Shown here: positions 11,205 to 20,237 of the stretch, in pieces
How positions within the stretch are numbered: position 1 is the first letter of the stretch
Layout of the letters: every line of letters starts with the position of its first letter
Assembly (NCBI RefSeq): GCF_001949125.1
Contig: NZ_MSTI01000143.1
Span: forward strand, 1-27,686
DNA from: Deinococcus marmoris
GTDB taxonomy: Bacteria > Deinococcota > Deinococci > Deinococcales > Deinococcaceae
Reading direction: 5' to 3'
Length of the DNA stretch: 27,686 bases
The notes under the pieces: generated by a model
Told to the model about the DNA's origin: nothing
The model's input: the letters and a program-made list of their open reading frames with translations, nothing else
The model's database searches: none
Made by a program: the position numbers and the translations under genes

Positions 11205-12653
11205 ATGAAACATTTTGACCGAGCCACCAAGATCGTCGCCACCGTCGGGCCTGCCAGCCGCAGCCCGGAAGTGCTGGGCCGCATGATGGACGCGGGCCTG
11301 AACGTCGTCCGCATGAACTTCAGCCACGGCGATCCCGAGGACCACCGCCAGACCTACAACATGGTTCGTGAACTGGCCGCCCAGAAAGGCATCACTGTGG
11401 GCATCTTGCAGGATTTGCAGGGTCCCAAGATTCGCGTCGGGCGCTTTGCGGAAGGGTCCGTGACGCTGTCGGCGGGCGATCACTTCACCATCACGATGGA
11501 CGATGTGGAGGGTAATGCTGAGCGGGTCTCCACCACCTACAAGGACCTGATCCGCGACGTGCATCCCGGCATGGCGCTGCTGCTGGACGACGGCAACATG
11601 GCCCTGCGCGTGGAGAGCATGCGCGGCAACGACATCCTGACCAGCGTGGTGATCGGCGGCGTCCTGAAAAACAACAAGGGCATCAACGTTCCCGAGGCCG
11701 ATCTGAGCGTGCCTGCCCTGTCCGACAAGGACGTGTCGGACATGGAATTCGGCGCGGAACTGGGCGTGGACTGGGTGGCCCTGAGCTTCGTGCGCTCGCG
11801 CGATGATCTGCTGCTGGCCCGCCACTACCTGTCGCGCTTCGGCAGCCGCGCCAAGCTGATGGCGAAAATTGAAAAGCCGCAGGCCGTGGACCGTTTCGAG
11901 GACATCCTCAAGGAAGTGGACGGAATCATGGTGGCGCGCGGCGATCTGGGCGTGGAAATGCGTGCCGAGCAGGTGCCCACCATCCAGAAACGCCTGATCC
12001 GCCTGTGCCGTGAGGCGGGCAAGCCAGTCATCACCGCCACGCAGATGCTGGAAAGCATGATCAGCCTGCCGCGCCCCACCCGCGCTGAGGCCAGCGACGT
12101 GGCGAACGCCATCTACGACGGCACCGACGCGGTGATGCTCTCGGCGGAATCGGCGGCGGGCCTGTACCCTGTGGAATCGGTGGCGATGATGGACCGCATT
12201 GCCCGCGAGGCCGAATCCAGCGAGCATTACAGCATGCTCCAGCGCCAACTGGTGATCGATACCACGCTGGCTCAGGATTCGATTGCCTACTCGGCCTGCA
12301 ACATCGGGGCCAAGCTGGGGGCATCGGCCATCGTGGCCTTTACCAGCACGGGCGGGGCGGCCCTGCGTATTGCCAAGAACCGTCCGCCACTGGCGATTCT
12401 GGCCCTGACCCCCAATGAAGTGACCCGCAACCAGTTGGCCCTGAGCTGGGGCGTCGTGCCGATGCTCAGCGAGGACCCGCGCAGCACCGACGACATGGTC
12501 CGCATTGCCAACAAGGAACTGAAAAAGAGCAGTCTGGCCGACATCGGGGACCGTTACGTGATCACGGCGGGCGTGCCCTTCGGTGTGCAGGGCACCACCA
12601 ACATGCTGCGCGTGGAGGCCCTGCGAGACGAGGGCGTGGTTTCTCAGTTCTGA
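11205..12653 (+). CDS. pyk: Pyruvate kinase
   Basis: 482 residues. It converts phosphoenolpyruvate and ADP to pyruvate and ATP. The sequence shows ATKIVATVGPAS at the start, MNFSHGD, the active-site signature LMAKIEKPQAV, GIMVARGDLGVE and ITATQMLESMI. A C-terminal allosteric domain covers residues about 350-482. The B domain is about residues 70-170. The ATG at 11205 has GAGG nine bases upstream. It has its own terminator downstream, so eno and pyk are neighbours in function but probably separate transcripts. Confidence 0.97.
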   Translation: MKHFDRATKIVATVGPASRSPEVLGRMMDAGLNVVRMNFSHGDPEDHRQTYNMVRELAAQKGITVGILQDLQGPKIRVGRFAEGSVTLSAGDHFTITMDDVEGNAERVSTTYKDLIRDVHPGMALLLDDGNMALRVESMRGNDILTSVVIGGVLKNNKGINVPEADLSVPALSDKDVSDMEFGAELGVDWVALSFVRSRDDLLLARHYLSRFGSRAKLMAKIEKPQAVDRFEDILKEVDGIMVARGDLGVEMRAEQVPTIQKRLIRLCREAGKPVITATQMLESMISLPRPTRAEASDVANAIYDGTDAVMLSAESAAGLYPVESVAMMDRIAREAESSEHYSMLQRQLVIDTTLAQDSIAYSACNIGAKLGASAIVAFTSTGGAALRIAKNRPPLAILALTPNEVTRNQLALSWGVVPMLSEDPRSTDDMVRIANKELKKSSLADIGDRYVITAGVPFGVQGTTNMLRVEALRDEGVVSQF

Positions 12654-12682
12654 TTGCGGTTTTTAGCAACTGATTTTAAAGA

Positions 12683-12727
12683 CTGACCCGCCCCGACTTC
12701 AAACGTCAGGGGCGGGTCAGATTTTTT
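12683..12727 (+). terminator. Rho-independent terminator after pyk, fused to a DnaA box
   Basis: CTGACCCGCCCC at 12683-12694 pairs with GGGGCGGGTCAG at 12709-12720, a perfect 12-bp stem, followed by ATTTTTT. The last two T residues are the first two bases of a DnaA box (12726-12734), so the two elements overlap. Confidence 0.9.
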
Positions 12728-12850
12728 ATCCACAGGCACAGGGTTTATCCACACCTTGCCTGTGGATAAGTCCAGAACAGAGCGAATCCTTTTGATTGTC
12801 CAGGACATTCTCTACAGGCCCTGTGGTTATCCACAGCAGCCTGTGCATAA
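12726..12850. promoter_or_regulatory. Third DnaA-box cluster (four perfect, one near)
   Basis: TTATCCACA lies at 12726-12734, 12745-12753 and 12827-12835. TGTGGATAA is at 12761-12769, and TGTGCATAA (one mismatch) is at 12842-12850. They sit between the convergent pyk and tyrS 3' ends, about 5 kb from oriC. No AT-rich unwinding region or trio tract is seen here, so titration of DnaA is more likely than initiation. Confidence 0.85.
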
Positions 12851-12921
12851 CTTTTGGATTTCTCCCCGATTCGCCTGCCGCACAAGAGGTCCGTGAAGGC
12901 CCCGTGAAGACGCCGGGTGGG

Positions 12922-14226
<1,305 letters not shown>

Positions 14227-14326
14227 TCAGGCTAAGACTGACCTCCTACCGCAGGCGGCAGGGTCGATACGCACGTCGGGTCAGACGCCTCATGCCCGCA
14301 GTGTACATGCCAAAACGCGGAGCGGA

Positions 14327-14339
14327 TAGCATGGGCGGC
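14327..14339 (+). promoter_or_regulatory. Leaderless-type -10 box for the MOSC operon
   Basis: TAGCAT at 14327-14332 is seven bases before GTG at 14340. It overlaps the alternative ATG at 14331, which argues for the GTG as start. Confidence 0.45.
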
Positions 14340-14915
14340 GTGAAGACCATTCAGGACCTCCGCACGACGTTTCCCCGCCCCGGACGGGTGGAGTGGCTGG
14401 GAGTGCGCCCGGCCCGCCGCAAAACGCCCGTGCATGTGTCGGAGGTAGAGGCCCATCCGCTCGTCGGCCTGATCGGGGACCACGGCAAGATGGCCCCTGC
14501 CCGCCTGACCGCCCTTTCTGGGGAACTGGAGGCGACGCCCAGACCCTCCAATCCATCCATTCCCGGTGGCCCCGGCAAACGGCAGGTCACGCTGATCCAG
14601 GCCGAACACCTGCCCGTGATCGCCGCGCTAGCCGGGCTGGAACAGGTCACGCCGGAGCTGCTGCGCCGCAACATCGTCGTCTCTGGCATGTCGCTGCTGG
14701 CCCTCAAGGACGCCCGCTTTCAGATTGGCGAGGTGGTGCTGGAAGGCACGGGCGAATGCCACCCCTGTTCGCGCATGGAGGAAAACCTGGGCGAGGGCGG
14801 CTACAACGCGGTGCGCGGTCACGGCGGTCTGACGGCGCGGGTGATCGTGGGCGGCGTGATCCGCGAGGGCGACACGGTAACCGCGCTGCTTCCCGAACCC
14901 ACGGAAAAGGACTGA
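14340..14915 (+). CDS. MOSC-domain protein
   Basis: 191 residues from the GTG at 14340; the ATG at 14331 would add three. VEWLGVRPARR at about 17-27, GLIGDHGK at 43-50 and ELLRRNIVVSG at 106-116 are typical of MOSC (molybdenum cofactor sulfurase C-terminal) domains, as in YiiM-like proteins. The conserved cysteine region is GECHPCSR, with Cys140 and Cys143. The family handles molybdenum cofactor or sulfur-carrying groups, but the substrate here is unknown. It overlaps the next gene by one base (TGATG), so the two are probably cotranscribed. Confidence 0.85.
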   Translation: MKTIQDLRTTFPRPGRVEWLGVRPARRKTPVHVSEVEAHPLVGLIGDHGKMAPARLTALSGELEATPRPSNPSIPGGPGKRQVTLIQAEHLPVIAALAGLEQVTPELLRRNIVVSGMSLLALKDARFQIGEVVLEGTGECHPCSRMEENLGEGGYNAVRGHGGLTARVIVGGVIREGDTVTALLPEPTEKD

Positions 14916-15469
14916 TGGCGCAGAAGCAGGCAGCGCGCGCGGCCCGGATGCTGGGCCGCGCCTTCGGTTTCACGCGGCTGATCGTGGAACTGGGCGTGTT
15001 CAGCTCGCTGGCCTTCAGTCTGGCGCTGTTCATCGTGGCGATTGTGCAGGCGTATCACACCATCGGCGACGCCTTCCAGCATCTGGGCGAACCCGAGACC
15101 ACCAAGCACCTGCTGGTGGCCGCCGTGGAGCAGGCCGACACGCTGCTGGTGGGCGTAGCCCTGCTGATCATCGGCCTGGGCTTGCAGGGGCTGTTCGTCG
15201 GGCGGCTTCAGAACGTGCCGGAGTGGCTGCACGTGGATTCGTTTGATGACCTGAAGCAAAAGCTGCTGGGCGTGGTGGTCACGGCGCTGGCGGTCAATTT
15301 CTTCGCGGTGGCGCTGGAATGGACGGGCGACAACAGCATTCTGGTCTACGGCGCGGCCATCGCCGCCGTGATTCTGGCCGTGGGCGTCTACAGCTCGGTC
15401 CTGAGCCGCCTGCACGGCCCACCCGCCCACGCCGAGTCAGGGAAGGTAGATGCCGACGCCCACCCTTGA
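14915..15469 (+). CDS. YqhA-family (UPF0114) membrane protein
   Basis: 184 residues. Three strong hydrophobic stretches can be seen at about 25-48, 70-97 and 115-160, the last long enough to hold two helices. The VELGVFSSLAFSLALF start, WLHVDSFDDLKQKLLGV segment and overall size match the UPF0114/YqhA family of inner-membrane proteins of unknown function. The start ATG overlaps the MOSC stop codon, and the 3' end overlaps trmK by 20 bases, so the three genes form a tight operon. Confidence 0.8.
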   Translation: MAQKQAARAARMLGRAFGFTRLIVELGVFSSLAFSLALFIVAIVQAYHTIGDAFQHLGEPETTKHLLVAAVEQADTLLVGVALLIIGLGLQGLFVGRLQNVPEWLHVDSFDDLKQKLLGVVVTALAVNFFAVALEWTGDNSILVYGAAIAAVILAVGVYSSVLSRLHGPPAHAESGKVDADAHP

Positions 15470-16133
15470 TGCCCGTTTGGAAGCCGTACTGGAAATGATT
15501 CGCACCGATGTTCACGCTGATATTGGGAGTGACCACGCCCGCCTGCCCGTGCGCCTGATTCGGGAAGGCCGTGCGGAGCGGTGCGTCGCTGTGGAACTCA
15601 ATCCCGGCCCGCTGGAACAGGCGAGGCGCAGCGTGGCGCGGTCCAGACTGGAAGCCCAGATCGAAGTCCGTGAGGGCGACGGCTTCGGCCCTATTCTGCC
15701 CGGCGAGTTGGGCAGCGCCAGCCTGTGTGGCATGGGCGCGTACACCATCCGGGGCATTCTGGAGCGGGCAGGGGAGAGGTTGCCTCCAGCGCTCGTCTTG
15801 CAACCCAACGACTCCGCCCTCCTGATCCGCCTGTGGGCGCGTGCGACGGGCTACCACGTCCGTGCCGAACGCCTGATCGCCGGATACTGGTCTTACCCCG
15901 TGCTGCGGCTGGAGCGGGCCGAGGGTGCGGACCTGGCCTATGAGGGAATGCCGCTCGACGCCGCGCTGAAATACGGACCGCTGCTGCTGCGTCTGGGCGG
16001 TGGGGTGATTTGCCATCAGATTGAGGCCGACATCGCACGCCTGCAAAAAGTTGCCGCGCCGGGCCGGGAATCCTGGCATGAGCTGGAAACAGCCAGAACG
16101 GCTTTAGATGTGCTGGATCACGGGATAAAATAA
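15450..16133 (+). CDS. trmK: tRNA (adenine22-N1)-methyltransferase TrmK
   Basis: 227 residues. TrmK methylates N1 of A22 in some tRNAs with S-adenosylmethionine. ADIGSDHARLP at residues 23-33 is the family's SAM-binding motif I. VAVELNPGPLEQAR follows as motif II, and QPNDSALLIRLWA matches the catalytic-domain centre. The C-terminal helix is shorter than or similar to that of Bacillus TrmK. GGGAAGG lies just before the ATG at 15450. The stop codon lies in the A-rich flank of the promoter-terminator module at 16127, so that module begins right at the end of this gene. Confidence 0.88.
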   Translation: MPTPTLDARLEAVLEMIRTDVHADIGSDHARLPVRLIREGRAERCVAVELNPGPLEQARRSVARSRLEAQIEVREGDGFGPILPGELGSASLCGMGAYTIRGILERAGERLPPALVLQPNDSALLIRLWARATGYHVRAERLIAGYWSYPVLRLERAEGADLAYEGMPLDAALKYGPLLLRLGGGVICHQIEADIARLQKVAAPGRESWHELETARTALDVLDHGIK

Positions 16134-16152
16134 AAAGCCCGCCTTTCGGCGG
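16127..16152 (-). terminator. Terminator hairpin of module 1
   Basis: The minus strand reads CCGCC-GAAA-GGCGG (16152 down to 16139) then GCTTTTTATTTT: a 5-bp GC stem with a GAAA tetraloop and U-tract. It is oriented against trmK, and no coding gene ends there on that strand. Confidence 0.8.
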
Positions 16153-16162
16153 TGATGTAAAT

Positions 16163-16191
16163 AAGATAGCGTGGTATTCGGCAATTGTCAA
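16163..16191 (-). promoter_or_regulatory. Consensus promoter of module 1
   Basis: The minus strand has TTGACA (16191-16186), a 17-base spacer and TATCTT (16168-16163). The start would be near 16156, about four bases before the terminator stem, so the RNA would be only about 27-30 bases long. Confidence 0.75.
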
Positions 16192-16277
16192 ATTTATGCG
16201 GTGGGTCTGAAAAAATGCTTGCTGGACGCTCTTTTTTGTGATGGAGCGAGGAGGTGGGTGTATAGCTGGAGCTATTG

Positions 16278-16376
16278 CGGTTTAACCCCTCCGCCCCTAC
16301 GGGGCACCTCCCCTTAAAAGGGAGGCAAGGGTTGCGGAGCTTGACCAGCCAGTCTGCTCCGCAGGAGAGGGGTTTC
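16278..16376. repeat. Composite copy of the palindromic intergenic repeat
   Basis: It starts with TAACCCCTCC, then GCCCCTACGGGGC and CTCCCCTTAAAAGGGAG hairpins as in the copy near 471-537, and ends with CCAGTCTGCTCCGCAGGAG and AGGGGTTT. It lies between the two promoter-terminator modules. Apart from this, the 16192-16394 stretch holds no gene I can support. Confidence 0.7.
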
Positions 16377-16394
16377 TTTTGCGCCGAACAAGGC

Positions 16395-16420
16395 AATAAA
16401 AAAGCCGCCTCATTCGGCGG
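16395..16420 (-). terminator. Terminator hairpin of module 2
   Basis: The minus strand reads CCGCC-GAATGA-GGCGG (16420 down to 16405) then CTTTTTTATT. It could also end transcripts from rpoZ, which lies upstream on the same strand. Confidence 0.85.
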
Positions 16421-16431
16421 TGTTGATAAGA

Positions 16432-16460
16432 ACTATAGCGCTCTATTCGGGTTTTGTCAA
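16432..16460 (-). promoter_or_regulatory. Consensus promoter of module 2
   Basis: The minus strand has TTGACA (16460-16455), a 17-base spacer and TATAGT (16437-16432), one of the best promoter matches in the window. Transcription from about 16425 would meet the terminator stem after about five bases. The AT-rich block upstream of the -35 looks like an UP element. Module 1 shares spacer bases (TATTCGG on the plus strand) and upstream blocks. Confidence 0.8.
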
Positions 16461-16606
16461 TTTCATGCGCTTGATAGAAAAAATCCTTTCTGGAGCGGCG
16501 TTTTTCTAGGTGGCTACAAAAGCCATTTGCATAGCCTAAAGAGAAATAGCCCAAAGAGAAGCGGCGAACAGGAACAATCCCATCCGCCGCTCTCCCTGCC
16601 GCATCT

Positions 16607-16906
16607 TTACTCGCGTTCGCGCTCGCGTTCGGCGTTCAACTGGGCCTGAAGCTGGGCCTGACGCTGGCGCACGTAGTCCTGATGAAAACGGCTCTCGTCC
16701 AGCAGATCGGTGCCCACGGTCAGTTGGCCGGTGGCCAGCTCGCGCATGGCCTGGGTGACCAGATTGCGGGTCCGCACGCGCTGCTCCACGGGCAGCACGC
16801 TGGGCGCACCGGAGCGCAGTTGCAGGGCGCGCTTGGCCGTCACGACACTCAAGCGGTACTTGCTGTCCGTCATCGCGAGCAACTTGTCGATGTCTTTTTC
16901 CGCCAT
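16607..16906 (-). CDS. rpoZ: RNA polymerase omega subunit
   Basis: 99 residues. Omega helps fold and assemble the beta' subunit. MAEKDIDKLLAMTDSKYRLS at the start and the VTAKRALQLR and RNLVTQAMRELATG helices match omega. The C-terminal tail is unusual for bacteria in general but typical for Deinococcus: RQRQAQLQAQLNAERERERE, encoded by a CGCGTT/CGCTCG simple repeat. GGAGG lies nine bases before the ATG (16904-16906). It is downstream of rplY on the same strand, with a terminator between. Confidence 0.93.
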   Translation of the reverse strand: MAEKDIDKLLAMTDSKYRLSVVTAKRALQLRSGAPSVLPVEQRVRTRNLVTQAMRELATGQLTVGTDLLDESRFHQDYVRQRQAQLQAQLNAERERERE

Positions 16907-17050
16907 AATTCTTAAACCTCCAGTTCTGGCCCATGTTGCTCGGCCCCTCTAATGATGCAGAACCCCTCAGCTTAACCCCTCCGCGCGGGCAAGAGGGGGC
17001 GTCAGCTTTCAAATGTCCTGTTTTGCAGGTCCGGCCTGCTTAACCGCTGC

Positions 17051-17086
17051 AAAGGCCGGAAGCCTCCATCACTGGAAACCCCGGCC
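17051..17086 (-). terminator. Terminator after rplY
   Basis: The minus strand has GGCCGGGG ... TTCCGGCC TTTGC, a stem of at least six GC pairs between 17086-17081 and 17059-17054. It is 16 bases past the rplY stop. The U-tract is short. Confidence 0.6.
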
Positions 17087-17101
17087 TGTGTAAAAAGCGG
17101 T

Positions 17102-17833
17102 TTAGGACTGCTCTTCTTCGCTGCTGTCGTCTGACCCGGCAGTGTCTTTGTCCTCGCTCGCCTCGGGCAGGATGTCGGCCTTGGCTTCTTCCAGGGTGGC
17201 GTCGCCTTCCAGCACAGCGGCGGCGGCTTCCTCGGTCAGCTCGCCCGAAGCGACCAGACCAGCGATCTGGGCGGCCTGGGTTTCGGCCTCGGCTTCCTCG
17301 GTGGTCATGCGCGGAGGCAGCAGGCTGATGACAACCTGATCCGCGTCCACGTTCAGCTTGACGCCTTCGGGCAGGTTGATCTGTCCGGCGGTCACGTGGT
17401 CACCGATCTGGAGCTTGGACACGTCCACGATCAGTTCCTGCGGAATGCGGCGCGGGCCGGGGGCGATGATGGCGAGGTTGTGGATAACGGTATCCAGCAG
17501 GCCGCCCATGATCTCGCCCTGGCTCTTGCCCTTGGTATGCACGGGCACCGAAACTTCGACGGCCTCGCCGTAGGTGACCATGTAGAAGTCCACATGGATC
17601 GGCACGCGGCGGCGCTTGTCCATCTGGATGGCCTTGACCAGTGCGGGGAAGGTTTCGCTGCCTTCCACGGTGATGTCGTACAGGCCGGTGGTGCTGGTCT
17701 GGCGGAAAGCCCGGTCGAACGCCTTGAGGTCCAGGGCGAAAGAAACGTTGTTTTCCTTGTTGTAGGCGACGGCGGGGATCATGCCTTCGGCCAGCTTTTC
17801 GCGGCTCTTGCGGGGTTGGGCGTTCAGTTCCAT
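17102..17833 (-). CDS. rplY: Ribosomal protein bL25 (CTC/general stress type)
   Basis: 243 residues. It binds 5S rRNA in the large subunit. The N-terminal L25 domain (about 1-90) starts MELNAQPRKSREKLAEGMIPA. The CTC-type C-terminal beta domain (about 95-180) is present. A further tail of about 60 residues rich in Glu, Ala and Ser (TTEEAEAETQAAQ to the end) resembles the extra domain of Deinococcus CTC. AAGGAG lies upstream of the ATG (17831-17833). A minus-strand TATGCT at 17946-17941 is a possible -10. The 17834-18126 spacer is shared with the divergent efp gene, which has TAAACT at 18003-18008 as a possible -10. Confidence 0.93.
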   Translation of the reverse strand: MELNAQPRKSREKLAEGMIPAVAYNKENNVSFALDLKAFDRAFRQTSTTGLYDITVEGSETFPALVKAIQMDKRRRVPIHVDFYMVTYGEAVEVSVPVHTKGKSQGEIMGGLLDTVIHNLAIIAPGPRRIPQELIVDVSKLQIGDHVTAGQINLPEGVKLNVDADQVVISLLPPRMTTEEAEAETQAAQIAGLVASGELTEEAAAAVLEGDATLEEAKADILPEASEDKDTAGSDDSSEEEQS

Positions 17834-18126
17834 GTGCGTCTTTTCTCCTTGGCGCTTTCCGTCTTCTGCTTGAGCTTCCCCGCCGCTCGTCGGACCTTTT
17901 TAGCAAAGGCCGGGGGCGGGGGTGGACGGGCAACCCTGGCAGCATAGCAAACCCCAGCCTGAGAGGGGAAGGGCTGCGGGCACGGTCACATCCCACTTCT
18001 GCTAAACTGCTGGGCGGCACCGAGCGGCCCCCGCCTTTTCTGAACACCAGAAGGGCAGAGGCGGCCCCGGTTGGCACAGCGTCTGAGGCAGGCTTTACAG
18101 AGCATTCAGACCTTCAAGGAGCAGAC

Positions 18127-18684
18127 ATGATCAGCGTTACCGAACTGAGAAACGGCACCAAGGTGGAAATGGACGGCGGGTTGTGGGAGTGCCTGGACTA
18201 CTCTCACCTGAAGATGGGACGCGGCGGCGCGAAGGTGGTCACCAAGTTCCGCAACATGGAATCCGGCAGCATCGTGGACCGCACCTTCAACAGCACCGAA
18301 AAGTTGCAGGACATCTACGTGGAAGGCAAGACCATGCAGTACCTGTACAGAGATGGCGACGACTACATGTTCATGGACATGGAAACCTTCGAGCAGGTCA
18401 CGCTGCCCCCCAGTCTGGTGGGTGACGCCTCCAAGTTCATGAAGGAAAACACCGAGGTCGACGTCGCCATGTACGGCGAGAAGGCCCTGAGCATCACCCT
18501 GCCCAATCAGGTGATCCTGAAGATCGTGGAAACCGATCCCGGCCTGCGCGGCGACACCGCTTCGGGGGGCACCAAGCCCGCCAAGCTGGAAACCGGCGCG
18601 ATGGTGCAGGTGCCGCTGTTCGTGGAACAGGACATCGACATCAAGGTGGACACCCGTACCGGCCAGTACCTCAGCCGCGCCTGA
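18127..18684 (+). CDS. efp: Translation elongation factor P
   Basis: 185 residues. EF-P enters the ribosomal E site and relieves stalling at polyproline. Three beta-barrel domains are seen, with the C-terminal signature SGGTKPAKLETGAMVQVPLF. The tip of the domain I loop reads KMGRGGAK with Arg32, where Lys is found in many bacteria. From memory, Thermus EF-P also has Arg32 in this context. It has AAGGAG at 18116-18121, six bases from the ATG. It is followed by a terminator. Confidence 0.96.
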   Translation: MISVTELRNGTKVEMDGGLWECLDYSHLKMGRGGAKVVTKFRNMESGSIVDRTFNSTEKLQDIYVEGKTMQYLYRDGDDYMFMDMETFEQVTLPPSLVGDASKFMKENTEVDVAMYGEKALSITLPNQVILKIVETDPGLRGDTASGGTKPAKLETGAMVQVPLFVEQDIDIKVDTRTGQYLSRA

Positions 18685-18698
18685 GCTTTGAACTGGAG

Positions 18699-18734
18699 TC
18701 GCCTCTGCCTGCGGGTGGGGGCGGCTTTTATAAT
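18699..18734 (+). terminator. Terminator after efp with an embedded -10 box
   Basis: GTCGCC at 18699-18704 pairs with GGCGGC (one G-U), followed by TTTTAT. The T-tract runs into TATAAT at 18729-18734, a perfect -10 hexamer that could serve the next gene, although no -35 is at the right distance. Confidence 0.6.
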
Positions 18735-18779
18735 GTGGGGAGACGTGTTTGATGGGAGAGACGTGCTGACGGAGGAGAC

Positions 18780-19313
18780 ATGCTGATCTGTACCGACGTG
18801 GATTACCGCCCAGACGGCACGGCGCGGGCTGCTGGCGTGCTGTTTCAGGACTGGACAGACGCCGCGCCGACGTGGGAACTGGTCGTCTCTGTCCCGGAGG
18901 TGCAGCCGTATCAGCCCGGCGAGTTCTACAAGCGGGAACTGCCGTGTCTGCTGGCGCTGCTGGAAGTGGCGGTCCAGGCACACAGGCTGGACGCGGTGGT
19001 GATCGACGGGTACGTGACCCTGGACGTGGGCGGACGCGCTGGCCTGGGCGCACACCTGTTCGCGGCGCTGAGCCGACAAATCCCGATCATCGGCGTGGCG
19101 AAAACGGCGTTTCAGGGTTCGGGCCATGCGCTGGCCGTGACGCGTGGTGGCAGCCTCAATCCCCTGTTCGTCACGGCGGCGGGGACCGACGTTGTCCAGG
19201 CAGCGGCACAGATCGTCCGGATGGCTGGGCCACACCGCCTTCCCACGCTGCTCAAACGCGCCGATACCCTCTGCCGCAGCGAGAAACCGCCGGAAAATGC
19301 TGGGGACAGGTAG
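18780..19313 (+). CDS. Endonuclease V-like protein, short and divergent
   Basis: 177 residues, against about 220 for typical endonuclease V, which cuts DNA or RNA near deoxyinosine/inosine. The core is recognisable. Asp6 in CTDVDY, Glu53 in YKRELP and Asp76 in VIDGY match the three metal-binding acidic residues, and Lys108 in IGVAK matches the conserved Lys. The DGxGxxHPR motif is altered to DGYVTLDVGGRAGLGAH, so the usual His is lost or moved. The N-terminal extension found in other family members is absent. Activity is therefore plausible but unproven. GGAGGA lies three bases before the ATG. Confidence 0.75.
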   Translation: MLICTDVDYRPDGTARAAGVLFQDWTDAAPTWELVVSVPEVQPYQPGEFYKRELPCLLALLEVAVQAHRLDAVVIDGYVTLDVGGRAGLGAHLFAALSRQIPIIGVAKTAFQGSGHALAVTRGGSLNPLFVTAAGTDVVQAAAQIVRMAGPHRLPTLLKRADTLCRSEKPPENAGDR

Positions 19314-19403
19314 AGTTGATCCGATGCCTGCGCGACTCCTGACCTCTGCCGTGTTCCTGAATGCCCCATGCCCTGTGGTGGCCCGCGCGCCCCTGGACTC
19401 CGC

Positions 19404-20147
19404 GTGATTCCCTGGGTGCCGCTGGCCCGCGCCCCCATTCCCGGCACCCAGCAGGAACTGTGCCTGTACCGCCGGGGCGAACAACTGGAGTTTTCCATCC
19501 AGATCTCGGGCTATATCAGTGAGCTGATGAACAGCCGCATGCACGCCTCCGAGGACGCGCTGGCCGAGCTGGGCTGCGCGGTGATCGCTGGCCGCCCCGC
19601 GCCGCGCGTGCTGGTGGGTGGCCTGGGCATGGGCTTTACGCTGGCCGCCGCCCTGAAGGCGCTGGGACCGAGGGGCGTGGTCACGGTGGCCGAACTGGTG
19701 CCGGAGGTCGTGGAGTGGAACAAAGGCCCGCTGGGGGCGTGCGCGGCTTTCCCGCTGCGCGATTCCCGCACCCGCGTCCATGTGGGGGATGTGGCCGAGC
19801 TGCTGCGCCGTGGCCACGCCAACTACGACGCCGTGCTGCTGGACGTGGACAACGGCCCCGAGGGCATGACGCACCACGGCAACGACTGGCTGTACTCGCC
19901 GTCCGGGCTGGCGGCGGCACAACGGACCCTGCGCCCCGGCGGTGTGCTGGCCATCTGGTCCGCCACACCGGATACCCGCTTTACCCGGCGGCTGCAACAG
20001 GCAGGCTTCCGGGTCGAGGTCCAGACGGTGCGGGCGCGGCCCGGCAAGGGGACCCGCCACACCATCTGGCTGGCCCACCGTACGCAGGCGGCAGCCGTGA
20101 TCCCGGCCCGCGCCCCACAGCAGGAACGGCGGCAGCGACGCACCTAG
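19404..20147 (+). CDS. Spermidine-synthase-like methyltransferase-fold protein
   Basis: 247 residues from the GTG at 19404, chosen because the MIPWVPLARAPIPG start looks like the true beginning; an ATG at 19368 would add 12. RVLVGGLGMGFTLAAAL at about 68-84 is a glycine-rich SAM or decarboxy-SAM-binding motif. VAELVPEVVEW follows as the second strand, and VLLDVDNGPEG is the acidic motif of polyamine synthase-like proteins. LRPGGVLAIW is the usual methyltransferase strand-5 region. The partner substrate is unknown, and calling it a polyamine enzyme is not justified. The start lies 90 bases after the endonuclease V-like gene. Confidence 0.75.
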   Translation: MIPWVPLARAPIPGTQQELCLYRRGEQLEFSIQISGYISELMNSRMHASEDALAELGCAVIAGRPAPRVLVGGLGMGFTLAAALKALGPRGVVTVAELVPEVVEWNKGPLGACAAFPLRDSRTRVHVGDVAELLRRGHANYDAVLLDVDNGPEGMTHHGNDWLYSPSGLAAAQRTLRPGGVLAIWSATPDTRFTRRLQQAGFRVEVQTVRARPGKGTRHTIWLAHRTQAAAVIPARAPQQERRQRRT

Positions 20148-20237
20148 CGCTAATGTACCTGTGATGAGGAGTCGCCTGGGTTGTCCTCTGGCTGGAATAT
20201 TCTGTTCTGTCAGGGCAACGGACTTCAAGGCACCGTC

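Noticed and set aside
16297..16554. 85-codon minus-strand ORF
   Set aside because: It crosses a repeat copy, a promoter and a terminator hairpin, and the peptide has no recognisable pattern.
18507..20228. Open frame of 573 codons antisense to efp, the endonuclease V-like gene and the methyltransferase-fold gene
   Set aside because: It spans three plausible genes on the other strand and shows low-complexity composition without recognisable domains.
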